Positions 23,911-33,259 are shown, counted from the first letter of the stretch. The stretch is 64,000 bases of DNA from JASHPR01 sp963833885 (GCA_963833885.1 CAWHZU010000008.1:1-64000); one strand, 5' to 3'. Notes: generated by a model not told the origin, from the letters alone. Numbers and translations: made by a program.

Positions 23911-25490
23911 CCGCCGCGACCGACGCCCCGGTGCGGCACCGGCCGCCGGGCGCGCGGAGCGCGGTTACGCTGACGGCGGCCCGGCTGCTGCGGATAGAAC
24001 TGCGCCGCAGCGCGATGCCGTGGATCCTGCCGGTGATCGCCGCGCTGTTCTGGTTCGACTCCTACCGGTTCGGCGGGGGCATGCCGCCCTTCTGGGTGCA
24101 GCGCACGTTCTGGAACATGGGGCAGGGGCGGGCCTTCATGGATTTCGCGCCGTTCGTGGCCGGCGTGGCCGCCTGGATGGGGTCGCGAGACGGCAGGCGC
24201 CGCACCGCCGACCTGGTGGCCGGCGCCGTCCGGCCGCGCTGGGCGGCCCAGCTCGCCACCTGGGCCGCGGCCGCGATCTGGGCGGTAGGCGCCTACCTGG
24301 TCTTCGTGGTCATCATGTTTGCCGTCTACGCCCACCAGGGCCTGCAGGGCTCGCCGCCGTGGTGGTGGGTGGCGGTCGGCGCCGTGGCCGTGACTGCGTT
24401 CAGCGCCGCGGGGTTCGCGGTCGGCGCTTTCTTCCCCAGCCGGTTCGCCGCGCCGGTGGCCGCGTTCGGCGCCTTCCTGGCGGTGATCGTGTCGGATCAG
24501 AACGGGTTCCGTGACACCAGTGGGTGGCCGCTGATCTTGCCGACCAACGCCAACGGCAACTACCAGCCGGTCTCCGGGATCTTCTATCCCTACCTGCCGG
24601 ACCTGCCGATCGTCCGGATGGTGTTCCTGGCCGGGATCGCCGTGGTAGCGCTCGGCCTGCTGGGCCTGCCCGCCCGGGCCGGCGGCCCGTGGCTCCGGCG
24701 GGTGGCCGTGGTGGTCACGCTGGCCGGGGTGGCGGCGGCCGGGACCGCTTCCGTGCTGGTCCGGACCGCCCGGCTTACCCCCCAGGGCATCGCTATCCCC
24801 GCGCTGCACGATGCAGACAATGACCGGCCGATCGGTTACATCCCGGTCTGTAGTCGGGCCGCCGGGGTACCGGTGTGCCTGAATCCGGCGTACCGCCGCT
24901 ACCTGTCGGAGGTGGCCGCCGACCTGCGACCGGTGCTCACGGAAGTGGCCGGCCTGCACGGCGCGCCGGTCCGGGTCACCCAGGTGGCGGGCCGGTACAC
25001 CAGCGGCATGTTCGAGGACGACACCGGCGTTACGGTGACGATCAACGGCCGTCCGCCGGTGCTCCGCCTGCCGCTCGACATGTTCAACACGCTGCCGAGC
25101 GCGACCCCCGGGTCCACGGGGCAGTTCAATCAGGAGATGCCGCTGTTGTCGGTGCACGAATTCGTGGCGGGCAACGGCGCCGGCACCGCGGCGCAGCAGG
25201 CGGTGCAGGCCGCCTTGCTGCAGCACGCCGGCATACCGTTCGCCGCGCAGCCCCAGGCGCTGGAAATCGCCGGGCTGCCGAACTGGGCGGGAGAAGACCT
25301 TCAAGGGCTAGCGCCGCTATCAGCGCAGCCAGGTGGGTCGGGAACGCCGCGCGGGCCGGTGCCGCGCGGGCCGGTCTATGCCGCGGCGCGGCGGTTCGCG
25401 GCGCTGCCGGCCGCCGCCCGGCACGCCTGGCTCGACACCCATCTGGGCGCGCTGCGGTCCGGCCAGCTCACTCTGGGACAGCTGCCATGA
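23907..25490 (+). CDS. ABC-2-type membrane protein with a large extracytoplasmic domain
   Basis: A 527-aa protein. The first ~290 residues hold about six to seven hydrophobic segments, resembling an ABC-2 permease. Residues ~290-527 are soluble and presumably outside: they contain two Cys (PVCSRAAGVPVCLNPAYRRY) that could form a disulfide, and LLSVHEFVAGNGAG, reminiscent of a degenerate metallopeptidase helix. The likely role is the permease half of the transporter with an attached sensory or enzymatic domain. The substrate is unknown. Confidence 0.78.
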   Translation: MTAATDAPVRHRPPGARSAVTLTAARLLRIELRRSAMPWILPVIAALFWFDSYRFGGGMPPFWVQRTFWNMGQGRAFMDFAPFVAGVAAWMGSRDGRRRTADLVAGAVRPRWAAQLATWAAAAIWAVGAYLVFVVIMFAVYAHQGLQGSPPWWWVAVGAVAVTAFSAAGFAVGAFFPSRFAAPVAAFGAFLAVIVSDQNGFRDTSGWPLILPTNANGNYQPVSGIFYPYLPDLPIVRMVFLAGIAVVALGLLGLPARAGGPWLRRVAVVVTLAGVAAAGTASVLVRTARLTPQGIAIPALHDADNDRPIGYIPVCSRAAGVPVCLNPAYRRYLSEVAADLRPVLTEVAGLHGAPVRVTQVAGRYTSGMFEDDTGVTVTINGRPPVLRLPLDMFNTLPSATPGSTGQFNQEMPLLSVHEFVAGNGAGTAAQQAVQAALLQHAGIPFAAQPQALEIAGLPNWAGEDLQGLAPLSAQPGGSGTPRGPVPRGPVYAAARRFAALPAAARHAWLDTHLGALRSGQLTLGQLP

Positions 25491-26170
25491 CCGCTGCCGG
25501 GGTCCAGAGCTCGCCGCCAGGAGCCGTCTCCGTGCCGCTGGCCGCCCGGCCCGCCGTCGCCTCGCTGCGGCTGGCGTGGCTGTACCTGCTCAGCCGCCGC
25601 GTCCCGGCCGCCCTCCCGCTGCTGGCGGGTCTCGGTGCCTTCCTCTGGGCGGCGCTGCACTGGCGGTGGAACGTCGCCGGCGGAGCGGCCGCGCAGGCCC
25701 TGATCCCGCTGACGATCGAGACCGGGGCCGCCGCGGTCATCGCGGTCACTACTCATGGCCCGTTCGGCGACCCGGAAAGGGCCACCGGCCGCTGGCTGCC
25801 CTGGCTGCGGCTGGCCGCCGCCGTCGCGCTCACCGCGACCGCGTTCGGCATGCTGGCGGCCGGGGCGGCCGGCGGGGCACTGCCCGGCGGTACCCTCGCC
25901 TTGCTCCGCAACCTCGCCGGGATGACCGGCACCGGCCTGCTGGCCGCCGCCGCGCTCGGCGGCGCGTTCGGGTGGACCGGTCCGATGGCCTACTGGCTGG
26001 TCACCGAGTCGGTGCTCGCCGCGCACTGGACCACGCCGTGGATCTGGCCTGCCCGGCCACCGCACGACCGCGGCGCGGCCGTCTGCGCCGCGCTGGTACT
26101 CGTCGCCGGGATCGCGGCCGTCACCCTCCTCGGCGCCCGGGACTCCGGCCGCCGCTCCGCGCCCGACTGA
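25487..26170 (+). CDS. membrane protein, last gene of the sigma-ABC operon
   Basis: A 227-aa protein with about six hydrophobic segments and no recognised motif. It begins four bases inside the end of the previous gene (ATGA), so it belongs to the same translation unit. It is probably a second permease-like subunit. The composition (Ala/Gly/Leu/Trp-rich) resembles the 22397-23149 protein. No independent evidence of function. Confidence 0.72.
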   Translation: MTAAGVQSSPPGAVSVPLAARPAVASLRLAWLYLLSRRVPAALPLLAGLGAFLWAALHWRWNVAGGAAAQALIPLTIETGAAAVIAVTTHGPFGDPERATGRWLPWLRLAAAVALTATAFGMLAAGAAGGALPGGTLALLRNLAGMTGTGLLAAAALGGAFGWTGPMAYWLVTESVLAAHWTTPWIWPARPPHDRGAAVCAALVLVAGIAAVTLLGARDSGRRSAPD

Positions 26171-26251
26171 ACACCGGGCAGACCCAGATCTGCTCGCGCT
26201 GGGGCGGCTCAAAGAAGCGGTACCAGCGCTGCTGCGCGGCGTAGCGCAGGT

Positions 26252-27748
26252 CTAGCCCTTGGGCGGGTAGTCGACCTGGACGGTCAGGCCGCCCGGGTCC
26301 ACCGTCAGGTCGTTGATGAAGGCAGGCGGGCCGTTGCCGACCGCGGTCACGGTCACCGTGACGGTCTCGCCTGCGGTCAGGTCGCCGCTCGCCGGGCTGA
26401 TAGTCAGCCCAGTCGGGCCGGTGATCGCGAACGACACCGGGCCGCCGTTGGCGCTCAGCGTGAACGTGGCGCTGTCCCCCAGTTCCGGAATGCGGATGGT
26501 GGCCGGTGACTCCGAGAGCGTGCCGGGCGGCGGTGTGGGCGACGGCGTGGGCGACGGCGACTTGGTCGGGGACTTGGTCGGGGTCGGCTTGCTGGTGGTG
26601 GTCGTCGGCTTTGGCGCCGCGGTCGGGTTGGCCGAGCTTGGCGCGACAGACGGCGACGCGGAGGCCGCCGCCTTCTTGTGCTTTACATCCGGCGACTTCC
26701 CCGGCCCGGTCGGCGACGATGACCCGGACGCGCTGGGCGACGCGCCGAGCGAGGCGGCGCCGTGCGCCGCGGCGTCGGTCGTTCCCCCGCCGTGCCGCAG
26801 CATGGCCGCGGCGGCCACCCCACCGACGAGAAGGATCAGCAGAGCGGCGACGGTCGCGAACGCGATCGTCCGCCCGCGGGGGCGCAACCGGGCGAGCGGC
26901 GCGACCGAGACCGGGAATCCCGAACGGCCGAACGGCTCCGCTTGGTGCGCCACGTGCTCCCGGTACCGCGCCGCTTGCGGCCTGGGGTCCGAGACCAGCC
27001 TGAGCACCTGCTCCCGCAGGCCGGGCGGCAGCATGAAGACCGGCAGCGCGCCGAGCAGCATCGCCGGGCTGAGCTCGCGGCGCTTGCGCTCGCCGCAGAC
27101 GTCACACTGCTCGATGTGCCTGCTGACCCGCTTGCGCAGCAGCACGGTGAGGTCCCCGTCCCAGCTCGCGAGGATCTCGTTGAGCTCCGGGCAGTCCTCG
27201 CGGCCCGAACGGGCCACCAGCAGCGCGCCCAGCGACCGCTCGAGCTGCCCGCGGGCGCGGGACGCGAGCGCGTGCGCCTGGTTAGCCGGAACCCCGAGCG
27301 CGTCGGCCAGGTCGGGGCCTTCGAGATCGTGCCCCAGGCTCAGCTCGATGACCTCCCGCTCGCCCGGGTTCAGCCCGGCGATCGCGGCCCTGACCAGGTT
27401 GCGCAGGTCGGCGCGCTCGGCGGCGCGGCCGACGTCTGCCGAAGCGTCATCGGTCATCTCGCCGGCCTCGTCAAGGTCGGCGGTCCTGGCGCGAGCGCGC
27501 AGCCTCCGGTGGCACTCGTTCCGCGCCACCGCGTACAGCCACGGCCTGAGCCGGTCGGGGTCGCGCAGCCCGTCCAGCTTGGCGGCCGCGACGATGAAGG
27601 TGTCCTGCACCGCGTCCGCGGCGTCGGCCGGCTCTGCCAGCAGCGTGCGGCAGTAGGTATGCAGCGAGGTCGCGTACCGGTCGTAGGCGGCAGCGAGCCC
27701 GGCCGGGTTGCCGGCCACGATCGCGGCAACGATCTCGCGGTCATGCAT
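26252..27748 (-). CDS. ECF sigma factor fused to zinc-finger, membrane and extracytoplasmic domains
   Basis: A 498-aa protein. Residues ~10-80 are sigma region 2 (DAVQDTFIVAAAKLDGLRDP, WLYAVARNECHRRLR) and ~120-180 region 4. Then a zf-HC2-like HIEQCDVCGERK, a single membrane helix (TIAFATVAALLILLVGGVAA), a long Ser/Thr/Pro/Lys linker, and a C-terminal ~90-residue beta domain of the BACON/immunoglobulin-like kind. This resembles the ECF group with a fused membrane anti-sigma (as in Streptomyces ECF52). The sigma domain would stay at the membrane until an outside signal releases it. ATG 27748 has no clear ribosome-binding site. Confidence 0.85.
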   Translation of the reverse strand: MHDREIVAAIVAGNPAGLAAAYDRYATSLHTYCRTLLAEPADAADAVQDTFIVAAAKLDGLRDPDRLRPWLYAVARNECHRRLRARARTADLDEAGEMTDDASADVGRAAERADLRNLVRAAIAGLNPGEREVIELSLGHDLEGPDLADALGVPANQAHALASRARGQLERSLGALLVARSGREDCPELNEILASWDGDLTVLLRKRVSRHIEQCDVCGERKRRELSPAMLLGALPVFMLPPGLREQVLRLVSDPRPQAARYREHVAHQAEPFGRSGFPVSVAPLARLRPRGRTIAFATVAALLILLVGGVAAAAMLRHGGGTTDAAAHGAASLGASPSASGSSSPTGPGKSPDVKHKKAAASASPSVAPSSANPTAAPKPTTTTSKPTPTKSPTKSPSPTPSPTPPPGTLSESPATIRIPELGDSATFTLSANGGPVSFAITGPTGLTISPASGDLTAGETVTVTVTAVGNGPPAFINDLTVDPGGLTVQVDYPPKG

Positions 27749-27840
27749 GGGCCAACGGTAGGGCCAGAACATATCTGAAGGACAGTCCTCGCATAACTCC
27801 TGCCTTCCTGGACTTCAGCGCAGGCTCCGCTGGACGCCCG

Positions 27841-27906
27841 CGCCGGCTCCGGTGAACGCCAGCGCCGGCTCCGGTGAGCCCCAGCGCCGGTTCCGGTGAG
27901 CCCCAG
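27841..27906. repeat. three tandem 22-bp repeats
   Basis: Three consecutive 22-bp units, each beginning CGCCGGCTCCGGTGA or close to it (27841, 27863, 27885), with a fourth start at 27907. They fill much of the gap between the ECF fusion gene start and the end of the secreted repeat protein. A GGGC/GCCC-rich hairpin follows at about 27918-27945 and may end the secreted-protein transcript. The 22-bp period would place bound proteins on one face of the helix. Confidence 0.7.
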
Positions 27907-27956
27907 CGCCGGGATATCCGGGCCCCCGTGCCCGGGTGTCCCGGCGACGTCCGACG

Positions 27957-29042
27957 TCAGAACGAGGCGCAGTCGGAGTCGATCGGCAGCTCGTTGGACC
28001 ACCGCCCGGATACCGTGTCGTAGGCGATCACGTAGTCGTTGTCGGTGGTGCCCGGGTCGCTCGAGCAGTCACCGATCGGTGTCTGCGCGTACAGCGCGCC
28101 GCCGGGGAATCCCGGGTAGTCGGTGGCGGTCACGGTCTGCGACCACAGCACCGTGCCGCTGTTGCTGCGGATCTGCAGCAGGACCGGGCCGAAGTTGAAA
28201 TGGTCGCCGTTGATCTGGAAGTTCGGGCCGTCCCAGCCACCGTCGGTCGTGGTGCACACGTCTCCGGAGCAGTTCTGCCCCGACACCGGCGGCGGCGTCC
28301 AGTCGCTCATCCAGAGGCTGAACAGTGCCACGCGGTTGTTCGCCTGGGAGTTGTCGTACGCCGCTTGGGCGCGGACCGCTGGGGTGACGCATACGTAGTC
28401 GTCGGGCACCACCTGGCGCCACACGTAACCCTGCTGGCAGGTGTACTGGCCGTAGGCGCCGCCACCGGGCGCGACCCGGCTGAGCGCAGCCGCGTTATCG
28501 GCGGCCGCCTGGGCCCGGTTGCCCGGCGTCACGCAGACGTAGTCTCCGGTGTACGCCTTCCGCCACACATAGCCCTGCAGGCACGGAACGCCGGGATCCC
28601 CGATCGTGCCGGTCGGGCTGGGGATGGACGTGACAATCGTCGTCAGCGTGTGCGGGAAGTAAGGGATCAGCTTGTGCGGCAAGAAGACGTGGCCACCGCC
28701 CGACGACCCCCACGACGAAGAGCCGCCCGACGAAGATCCGCCCGAGGACGACCCGCCCGACGAAGACGATCCGCCCGCCGCGGTCGCGCCGGCCTGGTTG
28801 GTGCCGCTGCCTCCGGCCGACGACGCTCCCGACGTCCCGCCAGCAGACCCGCTGCCCTGGCCGTTGCCGGACCCGCTGGCCAGGCTTCCCGACCGTGCCG
28901 CCGCGGGATGCTCGGTGCCATGGACGGCCGCGTGCGCCGGCGAGAGCCTCAGCGCGCCGCTGCCGTGCGCCGCCACGGCCAGCGCGACGAGGGCCGCGAC
29001 AACGGCCACCGTGATGGTCGAGGTCTTGTTCACTAGGTTCAT
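27957..29042 (-). CDS. secreted protein with Ser/Gly linker and two Cys-rich YVWR repeats
   Basis: A 361-aa exported protein. Signal peptide: MNLVNKTSTITVAVV then a hydrophobic run ending in SPAHA. A ~60-residue Ser/Gly-rich linker follows. Then two copies of a ~40-residue module: CLQGYVWRKAYTGDYVCVTP and CQQGYVWRQVVPDDYVCVTP, each followed by R-QAA-DN and RVA. The C-terminal third is a unique domain with Cys pairs. The repeat occurs in many secreted bacterial proteins, but its role is not known to me. Start ATG at 29042 with AAAGGAG 7 nt upstream. It may be a target of the neighbouring sigma fusion. Confidence 0.82.
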   Translation of the reverse strand: MNLVNKTSTITVAVVAALVALAVAAHGSGALRLSPAHAAVHGTEHPAAARSGSLASGSGNGQGSGSAGGTSGASSAGGSGTNQAGATAAGGSSSSGGSSSGGSSSGGSSSWGSSGGGHVFLPHKLIPYFPHTLTTIVTSIPSPTGTIGDPGVPCLQGYVWRKAYTGDYVCVTPGNRAQAAADNAAALSRVAPGGGAYGQYTCQQGYVWRQVVPDDYVCVTPAVRAQAAYDNSQANNRVALFSLWMSDWTPPPVSGQNCSGDVCTTTDGGWDGPNFQINGDHFNFGPVLLQIRSNSGTVLWSQTVTATDYPGFPGGALYAQTPIGDCSSDPGTTDNDYVIAYDTVSGRWSNELPIDSDCASF

Positions 29043-29175
29043 CGCGGGTCTCCTTTGCCGCCGCCGACGGCCACGCGCTGTGGCTCGTGACAGTGGTAGG
29101 AGTCCCGGCGCTGCCGGGCGCCAACAACTTTTCGCGGAGAATTTTGCGGCGGCGCCCGGCAGGCCCGCGCCGAAC

Positions 29176-29934
29176 CTAGTTGCCGCGGAGCATGTCCCCC
29201 ACGATCCCGCCGACGATGCCGCCGCCGGCCGCCTGCTGCGTCGTCCGGTCGTCGTGCTGCATGTACCGGGCAAGCGCCTGCGCCAGTACCGGCAGCGGCA
29301 TCGACTGCAGCCAGACCCGGCCGGGCCCGGTCAGCATCACCACGTGGAAGCCGTCCTCACCGAACACGGCGTTGGCGATGCCCGGCATCCGGGTCACCGA
29401 GAACTGGACCGTGCCCTGGAACATGCCAATGTGACCGGGATGCACGAGCAGGCCCTGCATCGGCGGCAGGTCGTAGGTGGTGAGCTCGCCGGACAGCTCG
29501 ATCCACGCCGTGCCCTGGCCCTCCAGCTTCTGCAGCACAAACCCCTCGCCGCCGAACATCCCGCCGCGGAAGCTCTGCTGCAGCCCCACGCTCGGGACGA
29601 TGCCGGGGGTCCCGCACAGCCAGCCGTGCCGGTGCACGAAGTAGGACTGGCCAGGGTCGATCTCCACCGGCATGATGTGCCCGGGAGCCTTGGCCGCGAA
29701 CGTGATCGCGCCGGGCCCGCCGTAGTGAGTGATAAAGACCCCGCCACCGCCGACGGCCCGCTTCAGTCCCGCCATCAACCCGCCGCCGCCAGGGCCGCCA
29801 GTGCCCATCCGCTGTGACAGCTGGATGCTCTGCGTCATCCAGGCCAGCTCGCCGTGTGTGGAAATGACCTCCTCGCCGTCATTCAGCGTCACTTCCAATA
29901 TGGGCATCGTGGTGCCCTTGATGTTGGCCTGCAT
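29176..29934 (-). CDS. AIM24 family protein (TIGR00266)
   Basis: A 252-aa protein of the AIM24/TIGR00266 family. It has the family's start (EVTLNDGEEVISTHGELAWMT), the ITFAAKAPGHIMPVEI strand series and the Gly-rich C-terminus. The beta-helical family is widespread in bacteria and fungi and linked to mitochondrial biogenesis in yeast; the bacterial role is unclear. GGGGAGGG precedes the ATG. The C-terminal GGGIVGGIVGDML could pack against a membrane. Confidence 0.92.
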   Translation of the reverse strand: MQANIKGTTMPILEVTLNDGEEVISTHGELAWMTQSIQLSQRMGTGGPGGGGLMAGLKRAVGGGGVFITHYGGPGAITFAAKAPGHIMPVEIDPGQSYFVHRHGWLCGTPGIVPSVGLQQSFRGGMFGGEGFVLQKLEGQGTAWIELSGELTTYDLPPMQGLLVHPGHIGMFQGTVQFSVTRMPGIANAVFGEDGFHVVMLTGPGRVWLQSMPLPVLAQALARYMQHDDRTTQQAAGGGIVGGIVGDMLRGN

Positions 29935-30063
29935 GACTTGCCCTCCCCATGGCCCGCCGGGCGGCGCGGCGCTTTGGACGACAAACTACTTCCGGGCAGG
30001 GACTGCGGATAGGCACATTTGGAAGTTGACGGGCACTCCGTCGGCCGGCGCTGGCGTCCCCGG

Positions 30064-30870
30064 TTACCAGGCCTGCCCCGCGCCAGCGAACTGGCCGGGC
30101 GCACGACCGGGCCCCGGCGGGCCGGCATAGGCCTGGGCGATGTCCAGCCAGCGATCGGCGTCGGGCCCGCTGGCGGCCAGGCTGAGGTCGCCGCGATGCC
30201 GCCGCTGCGTCACCAGCAGGCAGAAGTCGAGCGCCGGGCCGCTCACACTCTGGGCGGCATCCCGCGGTCCCCACGTCCACTCCGCGCCGCTCGGCGCGAC
30301 GAGCTTGACACCGAACTCCTCGGCCGGGACGGGCAGGCCCCTGGTCAGGAACGCATAGTCCCTTGTGCGCACGCCGAACCAGGCCACGTGCTCGATGCGG
30401 TCGGTCGCCCGGCGCTCGACGCCGAGCGCGTCGGCGATGTCCTGGCCGTGCCCGAACAGCTCCATCATCCTGACGCTGGCCATCGTCGCCGGCGAGACCG
30501 GCGTCACGATCCAGGGCACCCGCTGGCCGGCGGGCACCGCCGCGAGCGCGTCCTGCAGGCCGCGGCGGGTGTCCCGCCAGTGCGCCAGCAACTGCTCCGG
30601 CGGCCTGTCGGCGAACTCGGCTGCGCCCGCGTCGGTAGTCTCGTTGAAATCTCTGCCGAGCTCCGCCTTCCGGGCCGCGAACGCCTCGGCGTCCGTGGCC
30701 GCCAGCGTGGCGACCGAGGCCGACGACGCCAGGTGGCTGATCTGGTTTGCAATCGTCCACCCGGGCGACGGTGTCGGCAGCCGCCACTGCTCGGCGCCGA
30801 TACCGGACACCAGCGCATCCAGGTCGTCACCCTCGGCTTCCATGTCGGCCAGGATCTCGTCAATGATCAC
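30064..30870 (-). CDS. TIGR03084 family protein (DinB/mycothiol-dependent isomerase fold)
   Basis: A 268-aa protein of the maleylpyruvate-isomerase-like DinB superfamily. SPGWTIANQISHLA contains the first metal His typical of the fold, and the ELFGHGQDIADALG segment carries a further His. Members in actinobacteria are thought to use mycothiol as cofactor in detoxification. The GTG at 30870 is preceded by GGAGGGG; the frame is open 10 codons more. Unlinked to its neighbours in any obvious pathway. Confidence 0.88.
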   Translation of the reverse strand: MIIDEILADMEAEGDDLDALVSGIGAEQWRLPTPSPGWTIANQISHLASSASVATLAATDAEAFAARKAELGRDFNETTDAGAAEFADRPPEQLLAHWRDTRRGLQDALAAVPAGQRVPWIVTPVSPATMASVRMMELFGHGQDIADALGVERRATDRIEHVAWFGVRTRDYAFLTRGLPVPAEEFGVKLVAPSGAEWTWGPRDAAQSVSGPALDFCLLVTQRRHRGDLSLAASGPDADRWLDIAQAYAGPPGPGRAPGQFAGAGQAW

Positions 30871-30904
30871 CGCTGCCCCTCCGATCGCAGGCCCGTCCAC
30901 TCAG

Positions 30905-32920
30905 TCAATACGACGGGCGCAAGCCCTCGCCAGTGGCCTGGCCGTCGACGTGCGGGAGGCGCACGAGCCGCAGCACGATCCCGGCCGAGCTGCCCGGCAC
31001 CGCGACCAGCGTCAGCTTCTGCTTGTGCGCGGCCAGTCGCTCCCGCACCTGGTAGAGGGCGCGAACGCCCGCGCTGGCCAGGCGCGTCACGCGGGTGAGA
31101 TCGACGGTCAGCGGGAGCGTCCCGCCCCGGCTGGCGGACAGCAGCTGCCGCTCGAGCCGGTCCGCGCTGGTGATGTCGACCGGCCCGCACACCCCGGCAC
31201 GGGGGACGCTGCCGTCGCCGCCGATGTCGACGCCAAACGGCGGCTCGGCCTCGTAACGGGCGGCTTGCGCGCTGGCGTCCGAGGCCAGGATGGCGGGCCG
31301 GCGGAGGCGGTGCCGCAGGGTCACGACCGTGCCCAGGCGGGCCGACGGGTCCCCGGTCTGCCCCGGCGGATGACTGACCACCATGTCGTCGACCATGTGC
31401 CCGGCCACCATCAGCCCGTGACCTCGGTAGGCCAGGGCCGGATCCGGCGGCTTCCATTCCCCATAGTCGGTGACCCGGCATTCCACGTACCCGTCGTCGC
31501 GCAGCGCCGCATCGACCTGCACCGGTCCGCGCCGGTGCGGCGGGTAGGCATGCTCGATGGCGTTGGTGACGGCCTCCACGACGGCCAGCTGCAGCCCGTC
31601 CCGGTCGTCCGGTGCCAGATCCAGCCGGTCGAACCACTCGCCGAGACCACGCCGCGCCGCGGTCACGCTGTCCAGCCGGCCCGGCAGCTCCATGCGCAGC
31701 GCCGGAACCGGCTCGGCCAGCCGCTGCGCGGCCAGCGTGGTCACGTCGTCGGCGTAGCCGGTGCGGGTCAGCAACTCCACCGTCAGCTGGCAGACCCGCT
31801 CGGCCGGGGCGGGAGCGGCGCCCGCCGGCAGCGCCCGGTTGGCCGCCGCGTCGGCCGCGACGATGGCGAGCTCGGCCATGCCCTCCGAGATCGTCCGGTT
31901 CGGCCGCTCGATCAGCCCGTCGCTGTACAGCAGCACCAGCTCACCCTCGCGCAGCGTGGTGGTGGCCAGGATCGGCGTTGAGCCGGTGCCGAGCGGGCCG
32001 GTCCCGGTGCCGTCGAGGAACACCGACCGGCTCCCGTCGGCGGCGACGATCAGCGGCGGGGGGTGCCCGCAGGTCGTGTAGCGCAGGGTGCCGCCGACGG
32101 GATCGAGCACGGCGAGGGCCAGGGTCGCCGCGCGCAGCGCCGGCGTCCGTGCGGCGAAGGCGTCGGCGCGCTCGAGCACCTTGGCGAGGTCAGCCTCGGC
32201 GATCAGCAGCTCGTTCAGCACGGCACGCAGCTGGCCCATGGCCGCCGAGGCGGTTACGCCGTGCCCGACGAGGTCACCGACGATGAGCGCGACCGAGCCG
32301 TTTGCCAGCGTGATCGCGTCGAACCAGTCACCGCCCGACGCGTGATCCTGGCCGGCGGTCAGGTAGCGCGCGGCGATCCTGGCCCGCGGCAGCACCGGCA
32401 GCGCGGTGGGCAGCAGCGCTTCCTGCAGCTCGGCGACGAACCCGCGCGCCGCCTCGTTTCCCAGCTCGGCCGCGGCCGCCTGTTCCTGCGCCACTCGCCG
32501 CCCGAGCACCTGAAGGGTCACGTCGGTCCCGGTCACGAGCACGCCGGCCATCGTTCCGTCGGCGGCCCGGCGCGGCGCTGCCGTGAAGTCGCCGTAGACC
32601 TCCTGGATCCCTTCGGGACCGAGGTCGAGCTGCGCCCGCCAGGCCCGGCCGGCCTCCCGCTCCCCGGTCTGGTACACCCGGTCGAGCAGCTCGCAGATCA
32701 GCTGCCCGGCGAGCTCGGGGACGGCCTCGCGCAGCGGCATGCCGATGAGGCCGGAGCGGCCGAGCAAGGCCCGGCAGGCCGCGTTCATCGCGGTGATCCG
32801 GTGCTCCGGGCCGGTCATCGAGAGCACCACCGTCGACATCTGCTCAAAGGCGTCCCGCACGGCGCCCGCCGCGCCCACCTGCCCGGCAAGCGCGTCGTCG
32901 TCGTGCGTGGTCCCGGGCAA
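30905..32920 (-). CDS. PAS - PP2C (SpoIIE) - RsbW kinase - STAS multidomain regulator
   Basis: A 671-aa protein carrying a whole partner-switching circuit. Residues ~20-140: PAS domain. ~165-395: PP2C phosphatase with GGDWFDAI, VGDLVGHG, YSDGLIE and GYADDVTTLA metal-binding Asp. ~400-535: RsbW-like HATPase (VVEAVTNAIEHAY, RGHGLMVAG). ~560-665: STAS anti-sigma-antagonist domain (VDLTRVTRLASAGVRALYQ) with the candidate phosphoserine. Kinase, phosphatase and substrate are thus on one chain, so stimulus sensed by PAS may set phosphorylation in cis. Upstream is a 339-bp gap to the divergent DUF4407 gene. Confidence 0.93.
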   Translation of the reverse strand: MPGTTHDDDALAGQVGAAGAVRDAFEQMSTVVLSMTGPEHRITAMNAACRALLGRSGLIGMPLREAVPELAGQLICELLDRVYQTGEREAGRAWRAQLDLGPEGIQEVYGDFTAAPRRAADGTMAGVLVTGTDVTLQVLGRRVAQEQAAAAELGNEAARGFVAELQEALLPTALPVLPRARIAARYLTAGQDHASGGDWFDAITLANGSVALIVGDLVGHGVTASAAMGQLRAVLNELLIAEADLAKVLERADAFAARTPALRAATLALAVLDPVGGTLRYTTCGHPPPLIVAADGSRSVFLDGTGTGPLGTGSTPILATTTLREGELVLLYSDGLIERPNRTISEGMAELAIVAADAAANRALPAGAAPAPAERVCQLTVELLTRTGYADDVTTLAAQRLAEPVPALRMELPGRLDSVTAARRGLGEWFDRLDLAPDDRDGLQLAVVEAVTNAIEHAYPPHRRGPVQVDAALRDDGYVECRVTDYGEWKPPDPALAYRGHGLMVAGHMVDDMVVSHPPGQTGDPSARLGTVVTLRHRLRRPAILASDASAQAARYEAEPPFGVDIGGDGSVPRAGVCGPVDITSADRLERQLLSASRGGTLPLTVDLTRVTRLASAGVRALYQVRERLAAHKQKLTLVAVPGSSAGIVLRLVRLPHVDGQATGEGLRPSY

Positions 32921-33259
32921 CGCGGCCCCTCCTAGCTATTCGGCATCAACGATCCCCGCTTACCCAGCCACGCCTCATGAAACATCGGTCGTGCCACCAA
33001 ACACATGCGGGGCCGGCCGCCGGGGCCGCTATTGCGCGGCGATTGCCCGGCCTTGACCCTTGCAGAACACAAACCGAACTTGCGTGCGGTGTGGCGCAAT
33101 CGCCAATTGCCCAAATGCCGGAATAAATAGCGCGTGAGTCGCCACGGACGCGCGTTTATGCGAGTACCCGCTGGAGACCCGGGGTACATGCCTTACCGGC
33201 CGAGCCCTTTCTTTATCGCCGATGGCGGGCCCGGCCGGGCGATGTGTGCCTGATCCTTA
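32921..33259. other. 339-bp divergent intergenic region
   Basis: No gene supported. The middle is AT-richer than its surroundings (near 33060-33140) and includes a separated inverted repeat, GGCGATTGC (33038-33046) and GCAATCGCC (33096-33104). It must hold promoters for the multidomain regulator (minus) and the DUF4407 gene (plus). Confidence 0.4.

Noticed and set aside
30365..31981. Long (538-codon) + strand open frame
   Set aside because: Antisense to the TIGR03084 gene and the STAS/HATPase region, whose domains are unmistakable. Long antisense frames are common at this GC content.
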